Of a DNA stretch of 64,000 nucleotides, positions 1-7,862 are shown in pieces (within the stretch, counting starts at the first letter, position 1; every line of letters begins with the position of its first letter). Source of the DNA: Burkholderia sp. OK233 (GTDB lineage Bacteria; Pseudomonadota; Gammaproteobacteria; Burkholderiales; Burkholderiaceae); NCBI RefSeq assembly GCF_900230185.1, contig NZ_OCSR01000001.1:2728001-2792000 (forward strand), read 5' to 3'. Made by a program: the position numbers and the translations under genes. The notes below the pieces were generated by a model. The model was not told where the DNA came from, did no database searches, and saw nothing but the letters and a program-made list of their open reading frames with translations.

Positions 1-747
1 AAAGATTGCGATCGCTTTGCTCGAAAGGGGAACGTCGCGCGAACTCCCATTCTTCGTCATGGCAAGACGCGCAACGCGTTTTGTAAGATCAACCTGGCCT
101 GGGCCGAGCGAGATCAACTCACCTCTACGCATTGCGGTTTCGACTGCAATGTCGATGAGGGCTGGCAAGAAAGCAGACGCGGACGCTGCTTTGACGTATG
201 CGAGTTCGTCGGTCGAGGCGCCTTTTACGGTATCTGGTTCGATGTTGGCGATGCGGCGGGTGCGCTCGTTTTTGACCGTAGGCTTGCGAACTAACTCGAC
301 AGGATTGGAGAGGCTTTCCAGCCCCCACTCCTTTCGCGCAATTGTGAAAAGGTGAGAGATGATAGCTAGGCGGCGAACAACTGTCGCCGGGCTATGAGTG
401 ACACACCATTCGTCGCGCAGCTTCGCAATGTCAGCCCGCCGGATTCCTGCGAGTGGCCGCTTTGCGAGCCATGAGTCGCGCAGTTGGCGAATGATCGACT
501 TCTCCTGCGTTGCGCCTCGTTTGTTCGATGCGATCTCGCGCTCGTAGCGATTCAACGCTTCGGTGAAGGTTGTGTTCTCAGCTTCCGCGCTGCTAACGAA
601 GCGTCCCCGGTCCATCTCGCGTTCGATGGACCTCGCCCATCTCTCAGCATCCGCCTTGCTGTCGAAGGTCTTCGACTCTTGGGGGTAGCCCTTTCTGCGA
701 ATCTTGGCTTGCCACTGAAGGTCGCCGCGTTTGGTAAAGGTCGCCAT
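1..747 (-). CDS. Tyrosine recombinase (site-specific integrase), C-terminus beyond window
   Basis: The reverse strand is open from an ATG at 747 to the window edge (249 codons, no stop). The protein starts MATFTKRGDLQWQAKIRRKG, typical of the N-terminal arm-binding domain of phage/ICE integrases. It continues with a core-binding SAM-like segment (residues about 60-150) and the start of the catalytic domain. The first catalytic Arg box is visible as ETAMRRGELISL near residue 215. The remaining catalytic residues, including the Tyr, lie outside the window. The gene reads away from the tRNA-Ala fragment at 857-901, the usual layout of an integrase beside its attachment site. Two CAAAATTG words (792-799, 812-819) in the gap may be arm sites (inference). 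Confidence 0.85.
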   Translation of the reverse strand, partial: MATFTKRGDLQWQAKIRRKGYPQESKTFDSKADAERWARSIEREMDRGRFVSSAEAENTTFTEALNRYEREIASNKRGATQEKSIIRQLRDSWLAKRPLAGIRRADIAKLRDEWCVTHSPATVVRRLAIISHLFTIARKEWGLESLSNPVELVRKPTVKNERTRRIANIEPDTVKGASTDELAYVKAASASAFLPALIDIAVETAMRRGELISLGPGQVDLTKRVARLAMTKNGSSRDVPLSSKAIAIF

Positions 748-856
748 AGGCAAATTAGCCGCTAGTTGTCGTTTTCAGGACAGGTGTGTCTCAAAATTGT
801 CCCAAAAATGCCAAAATTGGTCAATAAGCCTTTATATTTAGGAATAGGCCTTCTGA

Positions 857-901
857 TTCGCAATGCGAAGGTCGGGAGTTCGATCCTCCTCCTCTCCACC
901 A
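857..901 (+). other. 3' half of a tRNA-Ala(CGC) gene, likely att site of the integrative element
   Basis: Read 5' to 3', the segment gives an anticodon loop TTCGCAA (anticodon CGC), 3' anticodon strand TGCGA, variable loop AGGTC, T arm GGGAG-TTCGATC-CTCCT, acceptor strand CCTCTCC, discriminator A and CCA. The bases 5' of the anticodon loop do not pair as a tRNA, and no D arm or 5' acceptor strand exists. It is therefore a half gene. Identity beginning in the anticodon loop is the usual crossover position for tRNA-targeting integrases, and an integrase gene starts 110 bp away. The intact tRNA should lie at the other, unseen end of the element. Confidence 0.65.
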
Positions 902-926
902 AAGATCACATCGAAAGTTGTCCAAG

Positions 927-949
927 TGAGACTGGAAGGATATTTTTGC
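927..949 (+). repeat. Left terminal inverted repeat of the transposon
   Basis: The sequence starts TGAGAC, then T, then GGAAGGATATT, T, TTGC. It matches the reverse complement of 12616-12638 at 21 of 23 positions. Confidence 0.72.
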
Positions 950-953
950 GCGA

Positions 954-1000
954 AGTGCAACGATATGCTTCCGTTCACAAAGTGCAAAGTTATGCTTCGA
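954..1000 (+). repeat. Two internal end repeats, left side (954-973 and 981-1000)
   Basis: Copies AGTGCAACGATATGCTTCCG and AGTGCAAAGTTATGCTTCGA resemble the reverse complement of the terminal repeat core. They are therefore inverted relative to the left terminal repeat. The consensus with the right-end copies is about AGTGCAAARATATGCTTCCG. They are likely transposase-binding sites (inference). Confidence 0.6.
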
Positions 1001-1031
1001 CTACAAAGCCGACCTCGAGTCGGCTTTGTAG
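1001..1031 (+). terminator. 13-bp perfect hairpin inside the left transposon end
   Basis: The arms CTACAAAGCCGAC (1001-1013) and GTCGGCTTTGTAG (1019-1031) enclose CTCGA and are followed by TTTC. This may insulate the element from tRNA transcription. The T-run is short, so terminator function is inferred. Confidence 0.5.
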
Positions 1032-1107
1032 TTTCAAGGTCCAAGAATTTCCAGTGAAGAGGGCTAAGACGAGGCGACGAGCGGGACCGCGGCCGCCGAC
1101 GGCCGCG

Positions 1108-1540
1108 GTGGCGGGGACGAATGCGCTAGATATCCTTCGGGACGGCGACTACCCTCGTCTTCTACGTACTTGACCGGCTTGGTCTCAGCATCATTGCCGC
1201 GCTGGATGCGCGCGGAGTGTTGCTGGTGATCCTCCAGCAACAGTTCGACACTGGGACGCCAGCAGGCAACTGGCGCAGACGATGTTTTCTGCGTTCGCCG
1301 AGTTCGGGAACCGCATCAGGAAGGTTCTGTGGGGTGATGGGATCGATCGCGCACGTATGGAACGGAGAAGTATCTGGGGGGGGGCGCAAGCCGAAGCTCA
1401 CGATTGATTCGCGGGCGAGTTAAAGCGGTGCTTCGACGCGAGGGAGAATCGCAGTCAGCTAGCTCGTGACTTTGGTATCAATCGCGTTACTGTCCACAGG
1501 TATTGCTCGGGCACGGCACTTAAGGACCGAGGCGGGGTAA
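1108..1540 (+). pseudogene. Frameshifted serine resolvase remnant (TnpR/TniR type)
   Basis: Three frames must be joined to read it. The pieces are NALDILRDGD, then TLVFYVLDRLGLS and ALDARGVLLVILQQQFDTG, then QLAQTMFSAFAEFGNRIRK, then a helix-turn-helix ending QLARDFGINRVTVHRY. These match, in order, the GDTLVVxxLDRLGRS, LxxRGVxxxxLxxxxDTxTPxG, MFxxFAEFE and HTH_7 blocks of Tn3/Tn5053-type resolvases. The N-terminal catalytic Ser region is missing. At least two shifts (after GD and after DTGTPAG) plus a stop before the HTH show it is dead. It lies just inside the left end of the transposon, where a tniR-like gene would be plausible. Confidence 0.75.
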
Positions 1541-1581
1541 AAAGGGGCACGTGGAATGTTCCGGTCGAAAAACATGGTCAA

Positions 1582-1651
1582 TCAGCACGGGACGCTGAAC
1601 GCCTTGGCCAGCCGTCTGCTCAATTGGTTCGGGTTACGGAGCTCGCACTCC
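1582..1651 (-). pseudogene. vsr: 3' end of vsr, separated from its 5' part by IS66
   Basis: On the reverse strand, joining the sequence across the IS66 target duplication restores the reading frame. VWEC from the right-hand fragment continues as ELRNPNQLSRRLAKAFSVPC and then TGA at 1582-1584. With one TSD copy removed, the reconstituted gene is 414 nt (137 aa), a normal Vsr length. The frame fit across the joint is exact. Confidence 0.8.
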
Positions 1652-1701
1652 GTATGCGGTCCTTTGTAGGCGTCTAGCATTTGGCCGCCTCAGTGGTGAA
1701 C

Positions 1702-1732
1702 ATGTGTCCACGTAAATTCAACGTGGACACAT
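1702..1732 (+). promoter_or_regulatory. 12-bp perfect hairpin abutting the tnpA start codon
   Basis: ATGTGTCCACGT (1702-1713) and ACGTGGACACAT (1721-1732) flank AAATTCA, and the tnpA ATG is the next base. No Shine-Dalgarno is present in between. A transcript entering from outside would fold here and hide the start, so the hairpin probably limits translation of tnpA from readthrough transcripts (inference). Confidence 0.6.
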
Positions 1733-2161
1733 ATGACTGATATCAACTCAGAGTTAAAAGCGCGACTGGTCGTCGGTCGCAAACAAGACGGTCGTTGCCG
1801 TTACGATCCGCAGGCTAAACGCGAACTGATCGAGGCCTGCCTGGTGCCGGGCGTATCAGTCGCACGCTTGGCGCTGGAACACGGGCTGAACGCGAATTTG
1901 CTGCGTTCGTGGGTCAGCGCTTATAAAAGAAAGTGCGATGGCACCGCGATCGTACCGGCGTCGAGGACCGCGAAGCCGACGCCGGCTGCGTTCATACCCG
2001 TGATTGCCGGACAAGAGCGGCCGAAGGAGGCGGTGCCCCGGCTGCAAGTCCGATTGCCTAACGGAGTGAAGATCGAACTAAATGATGCCCGTGACGATCA
2101 GGTGCTGTCACTACTACAAGCGCTGAGTACATTGCCATGTTCCGATTCGACGAAGAGCTGA
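1733..2161 (+). CDS. tnpA: IS66 TnpA (OrfA) accessory protein
   Basis: 142 aa. It carries an N-terminal helix-turn-helix of the transposase-8 / IS66 OrfA type: YDPQAKRELIEACLVPGVSV followed by ARLALEHGLNANLLRSWV. This part probably recognises the element ends or recruits TnpC. The C-terminal half (PRLQVRLPNGVKIELND) is the typical IS66 OrfA tail. The stop overlaps the start region of tnpB (2158), so the two are translationally coupled. The ATG at 1733 has no ribosome site and directly follows a hairpin, so expression should be low. The gene is complete. Confidence 0.92.
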   Translation: MTDINSELKARLVVGRKQDGRCRYDPQAKRELIEACLVPGVSVARLALEHGLNANLLRSWVSAYKRKCDGTAIVPASRTAKPTPAAFIPVIAGQERPKEAVPRLQVRLPNGVKIELNDARDDQVLSLLQALSTLPCSDSTKS

Positions 2162-2487
2162 AGGTATTGCTTCATCGCGATGCGGTGGACGGTCGCAAAG
2201 GGATCAACGGACTGGTCGCGCTAGTTGAGCAGGCCCTGGGGCTCGATCCCTTTGCCCCGACGGTCTATGCCTTTACCAATAAGCGCCGCGATCGCGTTCG
2301 GTTGTTGCTCTGGGATCGCTCGGGTTTCTGGCTATTGATGAAACGGTTGGAGGCAGAGCGCTTCGCATGGCCCCGCGAGGCGGCGGTTCTTGAACTGACG
2401 GTTGAGCAGTTGCATTGGCTGCTCGACGGTATCAACCTGGCGGCCATGAAGAAGCATTCGGCACGGCACTACGCGCGCGCGAGTTAG
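2137..2487 (+). CDS. tnpB: IS66 TnpB (Orf2) accessory protein
   Basis: 116 aa. This is the conserved IS66_Orf2 protein: VDGRKGINGLVALVEQAL, then RRDRVRLLLWDRSGFWLLMK and an RFAWP block. All are hallmark segments of the family, whose biochemical role is unknown but which is needed for IS66 transposition. The open frame begins at 2137 and overlaps tnpA. The first residue shown, MFRF, shows that the likely start lies at the overlap with the tnpA tail. A 120-bp gap separates it from tnpC. No damage is visible. Confidence 0.92.
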   Translation: MFRFDEELKVLLHRDAVDGRKGINGLVALVEQALGLDPFAPTVYAFTNKRRDRVRLLLWDRSGFWLLMKRLEAERFAWPREAAVLELTVEQLHWLLDGINLAAMKKHSARHYARAS

Positions 2488-2607
2488 CCAGCGCACGCGT
2501 CTGACGAACGCGTCTCGTGCATCGCCTGTTGCCGTCATGAGACGCCGGTTAGATAGTTACAAATTCCCGTAAACCTACGGGGACTCGCGATTGGCTATTG
2601 TTACGCC

Positions 2608-4248
2608 ATGGCCCGCGACATTCACCAACCCCACTCGATCACCGCCGACGCACTCGCCGCGCTCATCGCTGAGCGTGATGCGGCTCTCGCGGCGCGCGAC
2701 GCGATGCATGCCGATCGAGACGCGGTACTTGCCGAGCATGAATTGGTGCGCGGCGAGCTACGGGTAACCAAGGTCGAACGCGATCTGCTCAAGGAACAAC
2801 TCAAAGCGTTTCAGCGACAGTTGTTCGGCGCCAAGAGCGAAGCACGCAGTGCCGAGCAGCGGGACCTGTTTCTGAACGAAGCCGAAGCGCTGGCGCCCAC
2901 CACCGCGACTTTGCCGGCGCAAACTGACGAAGCTCAAACCGAGGTGGCGGGTCACAAACGCAAGAAGCCCGGTCGTAAGCCGCTCGATCCGGCGCTGCCG
3001 CGTGAAGTGATCCGCTACGAATTGCCGGAATCGGAACGTACCTGCCCGAACGATGGCACGACATTGGTCGAGATCGGCGTCGAAGTCAGCGAGCAGCTCG
3101 ACATCATCCCCCAGCAAGTACGGGCGATTCGTCACGAGCGAGTGAAGTACGCGTGCTCGCAGTGCGACCAGGGCATCAAGGTTACGCCGGCGCGTTTGCG
3201 CATCATCCCGAAGGGCTTGTTCACCGAAGCGGCACTGGCTTGGTTCGTTGTGTCGAAGTTCATGGATGGGTTACCGCTGTACCGCATTGCAGCGCTGCTC
3301 AGACGCTTCGGCGGCGACATCTCGCGTAATACACTCGCGGCCAGTGTGGTGCGCTTGGGGGAAGCGGTGCAGCCCATCATTAATTTATTGCGAGATCACT
3401 TGCTCGACAGTGAGATCGTGTTTGGCGACGAGACCACCGTGCAGGTGCTCAAGGAACCCGGGCGAGCGGCGCAAACCAAGAGTTATATGTGGGCCCAAAT
3501 GAACGGCAGCGGGCCGCCTGTTCGGCTGTTCGGATACGCGCCAGGGCGAGGCATGCGACATGGGGCAGACCTATGGACAGGCATGCGCCGTGGCGCCGTG
3601 CTGATGACCGACGGCTACGAGTCGTACAACGCGATCGCGCAAACCAATGGCCTCGTGCATTTAGCTTGTTGGGTTCACGCCAGGAGGTATTTCGTGAAAG
3701 CCGAGGACGTGGTGCCCAAAGAAGCGCGGGGCGTCCATCAGCCTTCCACGCAGTTCATCCATCTCATCGGCAAACTCTACGCGGCAGAATCGCACGCTCA
3801 GAAGAAGCCGGACTGGCGAGCACGCCTTCGTCGGCGCTACAGCGCTGCAGTGCTTAAGGAAATCAAGAAACTATTAGACCATCATCTTGAGACAACTGCA
3901 CCGAGCGGCAAATTGGGCGAGGCCCTGAGATATCTCGCCGGGCAGTGGCCGAAACTGATTCGCTATGTCGAAAATGAGGCGTGGCCCATCGACAACAATC
4001 CCTGCGAAAATTCGATCAGGCCATTTGTAATCGGACGCCGCTCATGGTTATTTGCAGACTCGGTGGGCGGTGCCAAAGCGAGTGCGAACCTATACTCGCT
4101 CGTTCAAACGTGTGTCGCAAATCGTGTCGACGCTTATCGATATCTGGTCGACCTGTTCACGGCGCTGCCCTATGCCAAGACCGCCGACGATTACGAGGCA
4201 TTGTTGCCTTGGAACCTCGGCAAGCCTGAAAGGGACGTCTCGGCATAA
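2608..4248 (+). CDS. tnpC: IS66 transposase TnpC
   Basis: 546 aa. The N-terminal coiled coil (residues about 10-75, rich in AALIAERDAALAARD repeats) is followed by KAFQRQLFGAKSEA, the IS66 N-terminal leucine-zipper/HTH region. Next comes a zinc-binding segment with RTCPNDGTTL and YACSQCD. The DDE catalytic domain follows, with FGDETTVQVL and LMTDGYESYNAIA as the two Asp positions and IDNNPCENSIRPFVIGRRSW as the Glu-containing block. The C-terminal IS66 domain ends YEALLPWNL. Length and motifs are those of a functional transposase. The stop lies 40 bp before the right terminus of the element. Confidence 0.96.
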   Translation: MARDIHQPHSITADALAALIAERDAALAARDAMHADRDAVLAEHELVRGELRVTKVERDLLKEQLKAFQRQLFGAKSEARSAEQRDLFLNEAEALAPTTATLPAQTDEAQTEVAGHKRKKPGRKPLDPALPREVIRYELPESERTCPNDGTTLVEIGVEVSEQLDIIPQQVRAIRHERVKYACSQCDQGIKVTPARLRIIPKGLFTEAALAWFVVSKFMDGLPLYRIAALLRRFGGDISRNTLAASVVRLGEAVQPIINLLRDHLLDSEIVFGDETTVQVLKEPGRAAQTKSYMWAQMNGSGPPVRLFGYAPGRGMRHGADLWTGMRRGAVLMTDGYESYNAIAQTNGLVHLACWVHARRYFVKAEDVVPKEARGVHQPSTQFIHLIGKLYAAESHAQKKPDWRARLRRRYSAAVLKEIKKLLDHHLETTAPSGKLGEALRYLAGQWPKLIRYVENEAWPIDNNPCENSIRPFVIGRRSWLFADSVGGAKASANLYSLVQTCVANRVDAYRYLVDLFTALPYAKTADDYEALLPWNLGKPERDVSA

Positions 4249-4288
4249 TCTATTCCAGTCCGAGGAGTGTCCTTCGCGGACCGCTTAC

Positions 4289-4640
4289 CGCACTCCCATA
4301 CGATCAAGACTTTCCACCCTTGTGCTCTCAGGCGCCGCGCATTATCCAGATCGCGCTCGCGGTTGCGCTGTAGCTTCGGGATCCAGAACTCAGGCCGCGT
4401 GCCCGGCATTTTCCCTCTGGGGCAATCGTGTCCATGCCAGAAGCAGCCATGGACGAACACGACCGTTACGTGGCGCTTGAGCACAATGTCGGGTGTTCCG
4501 GGAAGCGCCCTTTGGTGCAATCGGAATCGCAGCCCCAGCCTATGAAGGATGGAGCGCACAGCTTTCTCTGGAGTCGTGTTCGATGAGCGAACGGCCGCCA
4601 TGTTGCGGCTGCGTTGCGCCCTAGATACGCGATCAGTCAT
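4289..4640 (-). pseudogene. vsr: 5' part of vsr (very short patch repair endonuclease), cut by IS66
   Basis: The start at 4640 (MTDRVSRAQRSRNMAAVRSS) fits the usual Vsr N-terminus. A family-typical core follows: NTTPEKAVRSILHRLGLRFR, then LPGTPDIVLKRHVTVVFVHG and CFWHGHDC, holding the catalytic Asp and the zinc-site Cys/His residues. Vsr nicks 5' of T in T:G mismatches arising from 5-methylcytosine deamination and is normally paired with a Dcm methylase, here the fragment just upstream on the same strand. The frame now runs on into IS66 sequence and stops at 4191. The true end lies at 1582, across the insertion. Confidence 0.88.
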
Positions 4641-4687
4641 CGACGCGGCGGAGAGTCTGTGAGTTCCATGCCGCCACACCGAGGCTC

Positions 4688-5191
4688 CTAGTATGCGCGG
4701 GCCGCTTCCAGCCCTTTTCTTAGGGCACTGGCATGAGCGGTGATAAAGGGTGGAGGCAAGGCATTGCCGATCATGAGCGCGATCGACTCCTTGCCGTGAG
4801 CTACATTGAACCGGTACCTTCGAGGGAAGCCTTGGAGAATCGCCGCCTCGCGTAGGGTAATGGTCCTATTCTGCGACGGATGCAGGAAGCGGCCCTTTGA
4901 GGGATTGTGACAGCCGCTCGTAATTGTTGGGGCAACCTGATCCCAAGACATACGTCCGTAAACGTCACGGAAGCCGTTGCTACGCTTGTGACACTCGAGT
5001 TGGTACTCTGCCGGCAGGTCAGTGCGACTGCCACCGTTTTTGGGTATCAACGCGATGAGCTCGCGTACTTCCTTCGACCGGTTTTCTCCCAAGGCGTGCA
5101 GGTCGTCCCGTGTCGTCTTAGGGTTATCTAGCCCGTCCAGGGCTTCGCGGACAGTTACGCGCGCGCTTGCTTTATCGGCTGGTATCCTCAA
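4688..5191 (-). pseudogene. C-terminal fragment of a C5-cytosine DNA methyltransferase
   Basis: The 167 residues cover only the end of the target-recognition region and motifs IX-X: DQVAPTITSGCHNPSKGRFL, RTITLREAAILQGFP and LMIGNALPPPF. The cofactor loop and the Pro-Cys catalytic motif IV are absent. An in-frame stop lies a few codons upstream of the unusual TTG-type start. The protein cannot methylate DNA. It ends about 47 bp before vsr, so this was a dcm-vsr pair in which both genes are now broken: dcm by 5' truncation, vsr by IS66. Confidence 0.82.
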
Positions 5192-5323
5192 AACTGAAGA
5201 GCGGCGACCGAATGGGACGGTCGCTCAACGACATTCTTCTCCCTTGTGCCGCGTACAAATAATTATGCGATCAGCATAACGATCGAAAATCGGCGAGACG
5301 CTTGCTAGACGATCCCAGCCTGA

Positions 5324-5488
5324 CTATGGGCTCCAAAGGACCTCACAGGCCAGATACTCACTGATAACCAGCTTTATTCTGACCGTATCCCCATAGTCAA
5401 TGGCGTGGTAGCGGTATCGTCCCTCTTGCACCTCCACCCAATCATTAGCAGGCCGTTGAAATATCCGTCGTTGATGCGCCCAGATGCA
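5324..5488 (-). pseudogene. Unrecognised C-terminal gene fragment
   Basis: A 54-codon reverse-strand frame bounded by TAA (5489-5491) and TAG (5324-5326) encodes NDWVEVQEGRYRYHAIDYGD and TVRIKLVISEYLACEVLWSP. It reads like natural protein, with alternating beta-type segments and no low complexity, but has no start codon. It probably is the tail of a gene cut by the IS5-like element or by deletion. I do not recognise the family. Confidence 0.4.
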
Positions 5489-5507
5489 TTACGACGGATG
5501 CTGGGTT

Positions 5508-6754
5508 CGCACTTTTGAAACGCGGAACACGTTGCGGGCATTCGACGTTGCTCGCGGGTTCGCCATATCGATGTTATCCATTGCTTCCTGCCCCTTAACC
5601 GGCAAGTGTGCGCATACGCGTCAGGTTGTAGCCGACCTGCGTCAGCACGAAGAGCTGGTCTACGCGTTCAAGTCCTCGATACATCGCTTGTCGAATTCGT
5701 CCGACTGTCTTGCCCCATCCGAACACCTGCTCAATGCGTTTACGTTTTTGCTGGCTGACCGCGTAACCCGGCCAGCGCGTAGTTCGCTCGTCAATTGCTG
5801 AGCCTCCTGGACGACCATCGTTTTGCGCCACATGCGGCGTGACACGATTCGCGCGACAACTGCCGACGAAGCCGGCGGTGTCGTAGTTCTTGTCCGCACC
5901 GACCGTGATGGCACGCGACGCAACACTCGCGGCATCAGCAAGCATCTGCCCGGCCGCGTCGCGCTCGGCGGTGCCCGTCGCCAGCGTCACCTGTGCGTTG
6001 ACCACCAGGCCGTGCCGGTTGTCGGTCAGCACGTGGCCCATATAACAGAGCATCGCTCCGGTTCCTTTGCTCTTACGAAACAGGCGCGCCTGCTCGTCCG
6101 TCGTGGATTGGTGCGTCTCGTTACTGCGCTTCTGTCCATGCCAGTTGTCATTCGGCGCGGGCGGTTCGTCAGGGGGCCTGTCTTCTTTGTCCGGACTTGC
6201 CTTGGGCACAAAGCTCTTGTGCCCGGCCCATGCCTGAATCAACGTGCCGTCGACGCTAAAGTGCTCCCCAGAAAGATATCCGCGCTCGCGCGCGGTCTCG
6301 ACTGTCTCGTTGAACAGCAACACCAGCACATCGTGTTCGAGCAACCGGTCGCGGTTCTTGCTGAACGTCGAGTGGTCCCACACGGTCCCGTCCATCGGCA
6401 GGCCGACGAACCAGCGGAACAACATATTGTAGGAAATCTGTTCCACCAGCATGCGCTCGCTACGAATTGAGTACAGCACCTGCAGCAAAAGAGCTCGCAC
6501 CAGCTTCTCCGGCGCAATGCTCGGCCGACCTCCTTTCACGTCAGCCTCGTACATCCGCGCGAACACATCGTCCATGCGTTTAAGCGCGTCATTGAGCCAG
6601 GTGCGAATCGGACGCAACGGATGGTCCTTCGGCACAAAATCGTCCAGCTTCAACACCGTGAACATTGATTCGGTAAAACCATCTGGCCCACGCATCCGTT
6701 CCATCTCGCTCTCATTGATGACATACGTTCAACGTTTACGCCTGCGTTCCGGAT
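5508..6754 (-). mobile_element. IS5-like insertion sequence (boundaries approximate)
   Basis: One DDE transposase gene fills it. Candidate imperfect ends are GGTTCGCACTTTTGAAACG near 5509 and, on the reverse strand, GGAACGCAGGCGTAAACG ending near 6754. They share GG, CGCA and AAACG in register. No convincing target duplication could be read, so the limits are tentative. Confidence 0.55.
5595..6704 (-). CDS. IS5-family transposase
   Basis: 369 aa, complete. The N-terminal DUF772 domain contains GRPSIAPEKLVRALLLQVLY, SIRSERMLVEQISYNMLFRW and DHSTFSKNRDRLL. The DDE_Tnp_1 catalytic domain follows, with Asp residues in HFSVDGTLIQAW and VGADKNYDTAGF and the Glu in KRIEQVFGWGKTVGRIRQ. The family cuts and pastes by a DDE mechanism. 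A Pro/Asp-rich linker (PDKEDRPPDEPPAPNDN) lies between the first Asp and the core, as in many Burkholderia and Ralstonia copies. The element sits between the dcm-side fragment and the HNH gene, and probably truncated the fragment at 5324-5488. Confidence 0.93.
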   Translation of the reverse strand: MERMRGPDGFTESMFTVLKLDDFVPKDHPLRPIRTWLNDALKRMDDVFARMYEADVKGGRPSIAPEKLVRALLLQVLYSIRSERMLVEQISYNMLFRWFVGLPMDGTVWDHSTFSKNRDRLLEHDVLVLLFNETVETARERGYLSGEHFSVDGTLIQAWAGHKSFVPKASPDKEDRPPDEPPAPNDNWHGQKRSNETHQSTTDEQARLFRKSKGTGAMLCYMGHVLTDNRHGLVVNAQVTLATGTAERDAAGQMLADAASVASRAITVGADKNYDTAGFVGSCRANRVTPHVAQNDGRPGGSAIDERTTRWPGYAVSQQKRKRIEQVFGWGKTVGRIRQAMYRGLERVDQLFVLTQVGYNLTRMRTLAG

Positions 6755-6759
6755 GACCG

Positions 6760-7635
6760 CTACATGAGGTATTTCACCGGCCTGTTAGTCAATAAATCTA
6801 CCGTTTTCGTTTCGCCACTGTCTGACTGAAGAGTGAATTGTGCGACAAGCAATCGCTGCATCCCACGCGACCCGATCTCTCCGTAGCTCTCAACTACATG
6901 GCTTGACTCAAACTCGTCCCGGTGTGCTTCATCCATCAATACGAGCGGATGCCACCAAACAGAGGATGGTTCATTTTTGCACGGTTGACTCAACTCGTAC
7001 GCGGCGTGCCCCCTCGCCAACTTCACAACGACATTTTTGACTCTTTCTGGCTCAATAGCGAAATGAGTCTGACCATGTACACAGGTCTTTGCGGCCTCAA
7101 TTCTGGCGCGTAACGTTGGAGTACGTCTGAGGATGTTTGCCACCCCGGGGCGTTTGATGTGTTTCGGATCAGTGGATCCGGCGATCACTGACTCCACAAG
7201 GCAGGCAAAATATTCCTCGTCCAATGAGAATCCGTTATTGCACGATCTACATGCCCCGACAACGGGAAGATTCTCAGGAAAAGGCGCATCCAGAAATACT
7301 CGTGACGGAACGTGCTCGCGGGTATTTTCCAGGCCGCCACAATAAATGCACCCGACGATTAGGCGACCATCTGCGAAGCTGTTTAATTGATCCAATCGTG
7401 TCCTCACCAAAGACTTAGTCAGGCAGAATTCACTTTCGATAGCCGCGGAATTCGACGTATTCCTTGGCGATGACGCAGAAGATGTCAGCCGTCGTGTCGG
7501 AATACTACGCCTTTGCACCAGCGCACGATATGTCCCTGCGTCGCGTCGAAGTACCCCCAAGCCGACTCCGTCGTCGTGGAATGCAACTGCATTAGCTACC
7601 CGGTATGGTGATCTAGGAACTCCACTCTGGCACAT
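6760..7635 (-). CDS. HNH endonuclease-like protein
   Basis: A zinc-bound HNH core is clear: CIYCGGLENTREHVPSRVFL, then VVGACRSCNNGFSLDEEYF (residues about 97-150). These give two CxxC pairs and the His of EHVPSR. The following 140 residues form a partner domain I cannot assign. The only in-frame ATG is at 7635, but residues 1-75 are Arg/Ser-rich and unlike the family. A GTG at 7407 or TTG at 7410 would start 20 residues before the HNH core and may be the true start. The stop lies just outside the IS5-like element. HNH proteins in such cargo are often restriction or anti-phage nucleases (inference). No partner gene is evident. Confidence 0.7.
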   Translation of the reverse strand: MCQSGVPRSPYRVANAVAFHDDGVGLGVLRRDAGTYRALVQRRSIPTRRLTSSASSPRNTSNSAAIESEFCLTKSLVRTRLDQLNSFADGRLIVGCIYCGGLENTREHVPSRVFLDAPFPENLPVVGACRSCNNGFSLDEEYFACLVESVIAGSTDPKHIKRPGVANILRRTPTLRARIEAAKTCVHGQTHFAIEPERVKNVVVKLARGHAAYELSQPCKNEPSSVWWHPLVLMDEAHRDEFESSHVVESYGEIGSRGMQRLLVAQFTLQSDSGETKTVDLLTNRPVKYLM

Positions 7636-7862
7636 TGATGCCGATCGGTTCTGAGGCGCCTCTCAGTTCCTGAGGATCTCGCTTCCCCGAAGGGAGGGCG
7701 GTATCCATTCCATCTCGGCCGAACCCGGAAATCGAAGTCAGAAGTCGGACATCCCGTCGCAGTTGACTCTGAACTCTTTGAGCCGTCACAGAGAGCCCGC
7801 TCAACCCGATATCGCGCCCGCCGTTACGCCGAGTTGCAATGCGCAGCGGCGGGCAGAGTCTG

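Larger units (their letters stand above)
1652..4288 (+). mobile_element. Complete IS66-family element inserted in vsr
   Basis: The ends are GTATGCGGTCC at 1652 and, on the reverse strand, GTAAGCGGTCC ending at 4288: the GTA-GCG signature of IS66. A perfect 8-bp duplication CGCACTCC flanks it (1644-1651 and 4289-4296), the size expected for IS66. The 2637-bp element carries the standard tnpA-tnpB-tnpC set, all intact. The perfect duplication and open frames suggest insertion later than the general decay of the surrounding transposon. Confidence 0.93.

Noticed and set aside
838..1044. A 68-codon reverse frame with GGEEEDRTPDLRIAN-like sequence
   Set aside because: This is the antisense translation of a tRNA 3' half, a well-known false protein; the DNA is the att fragment.
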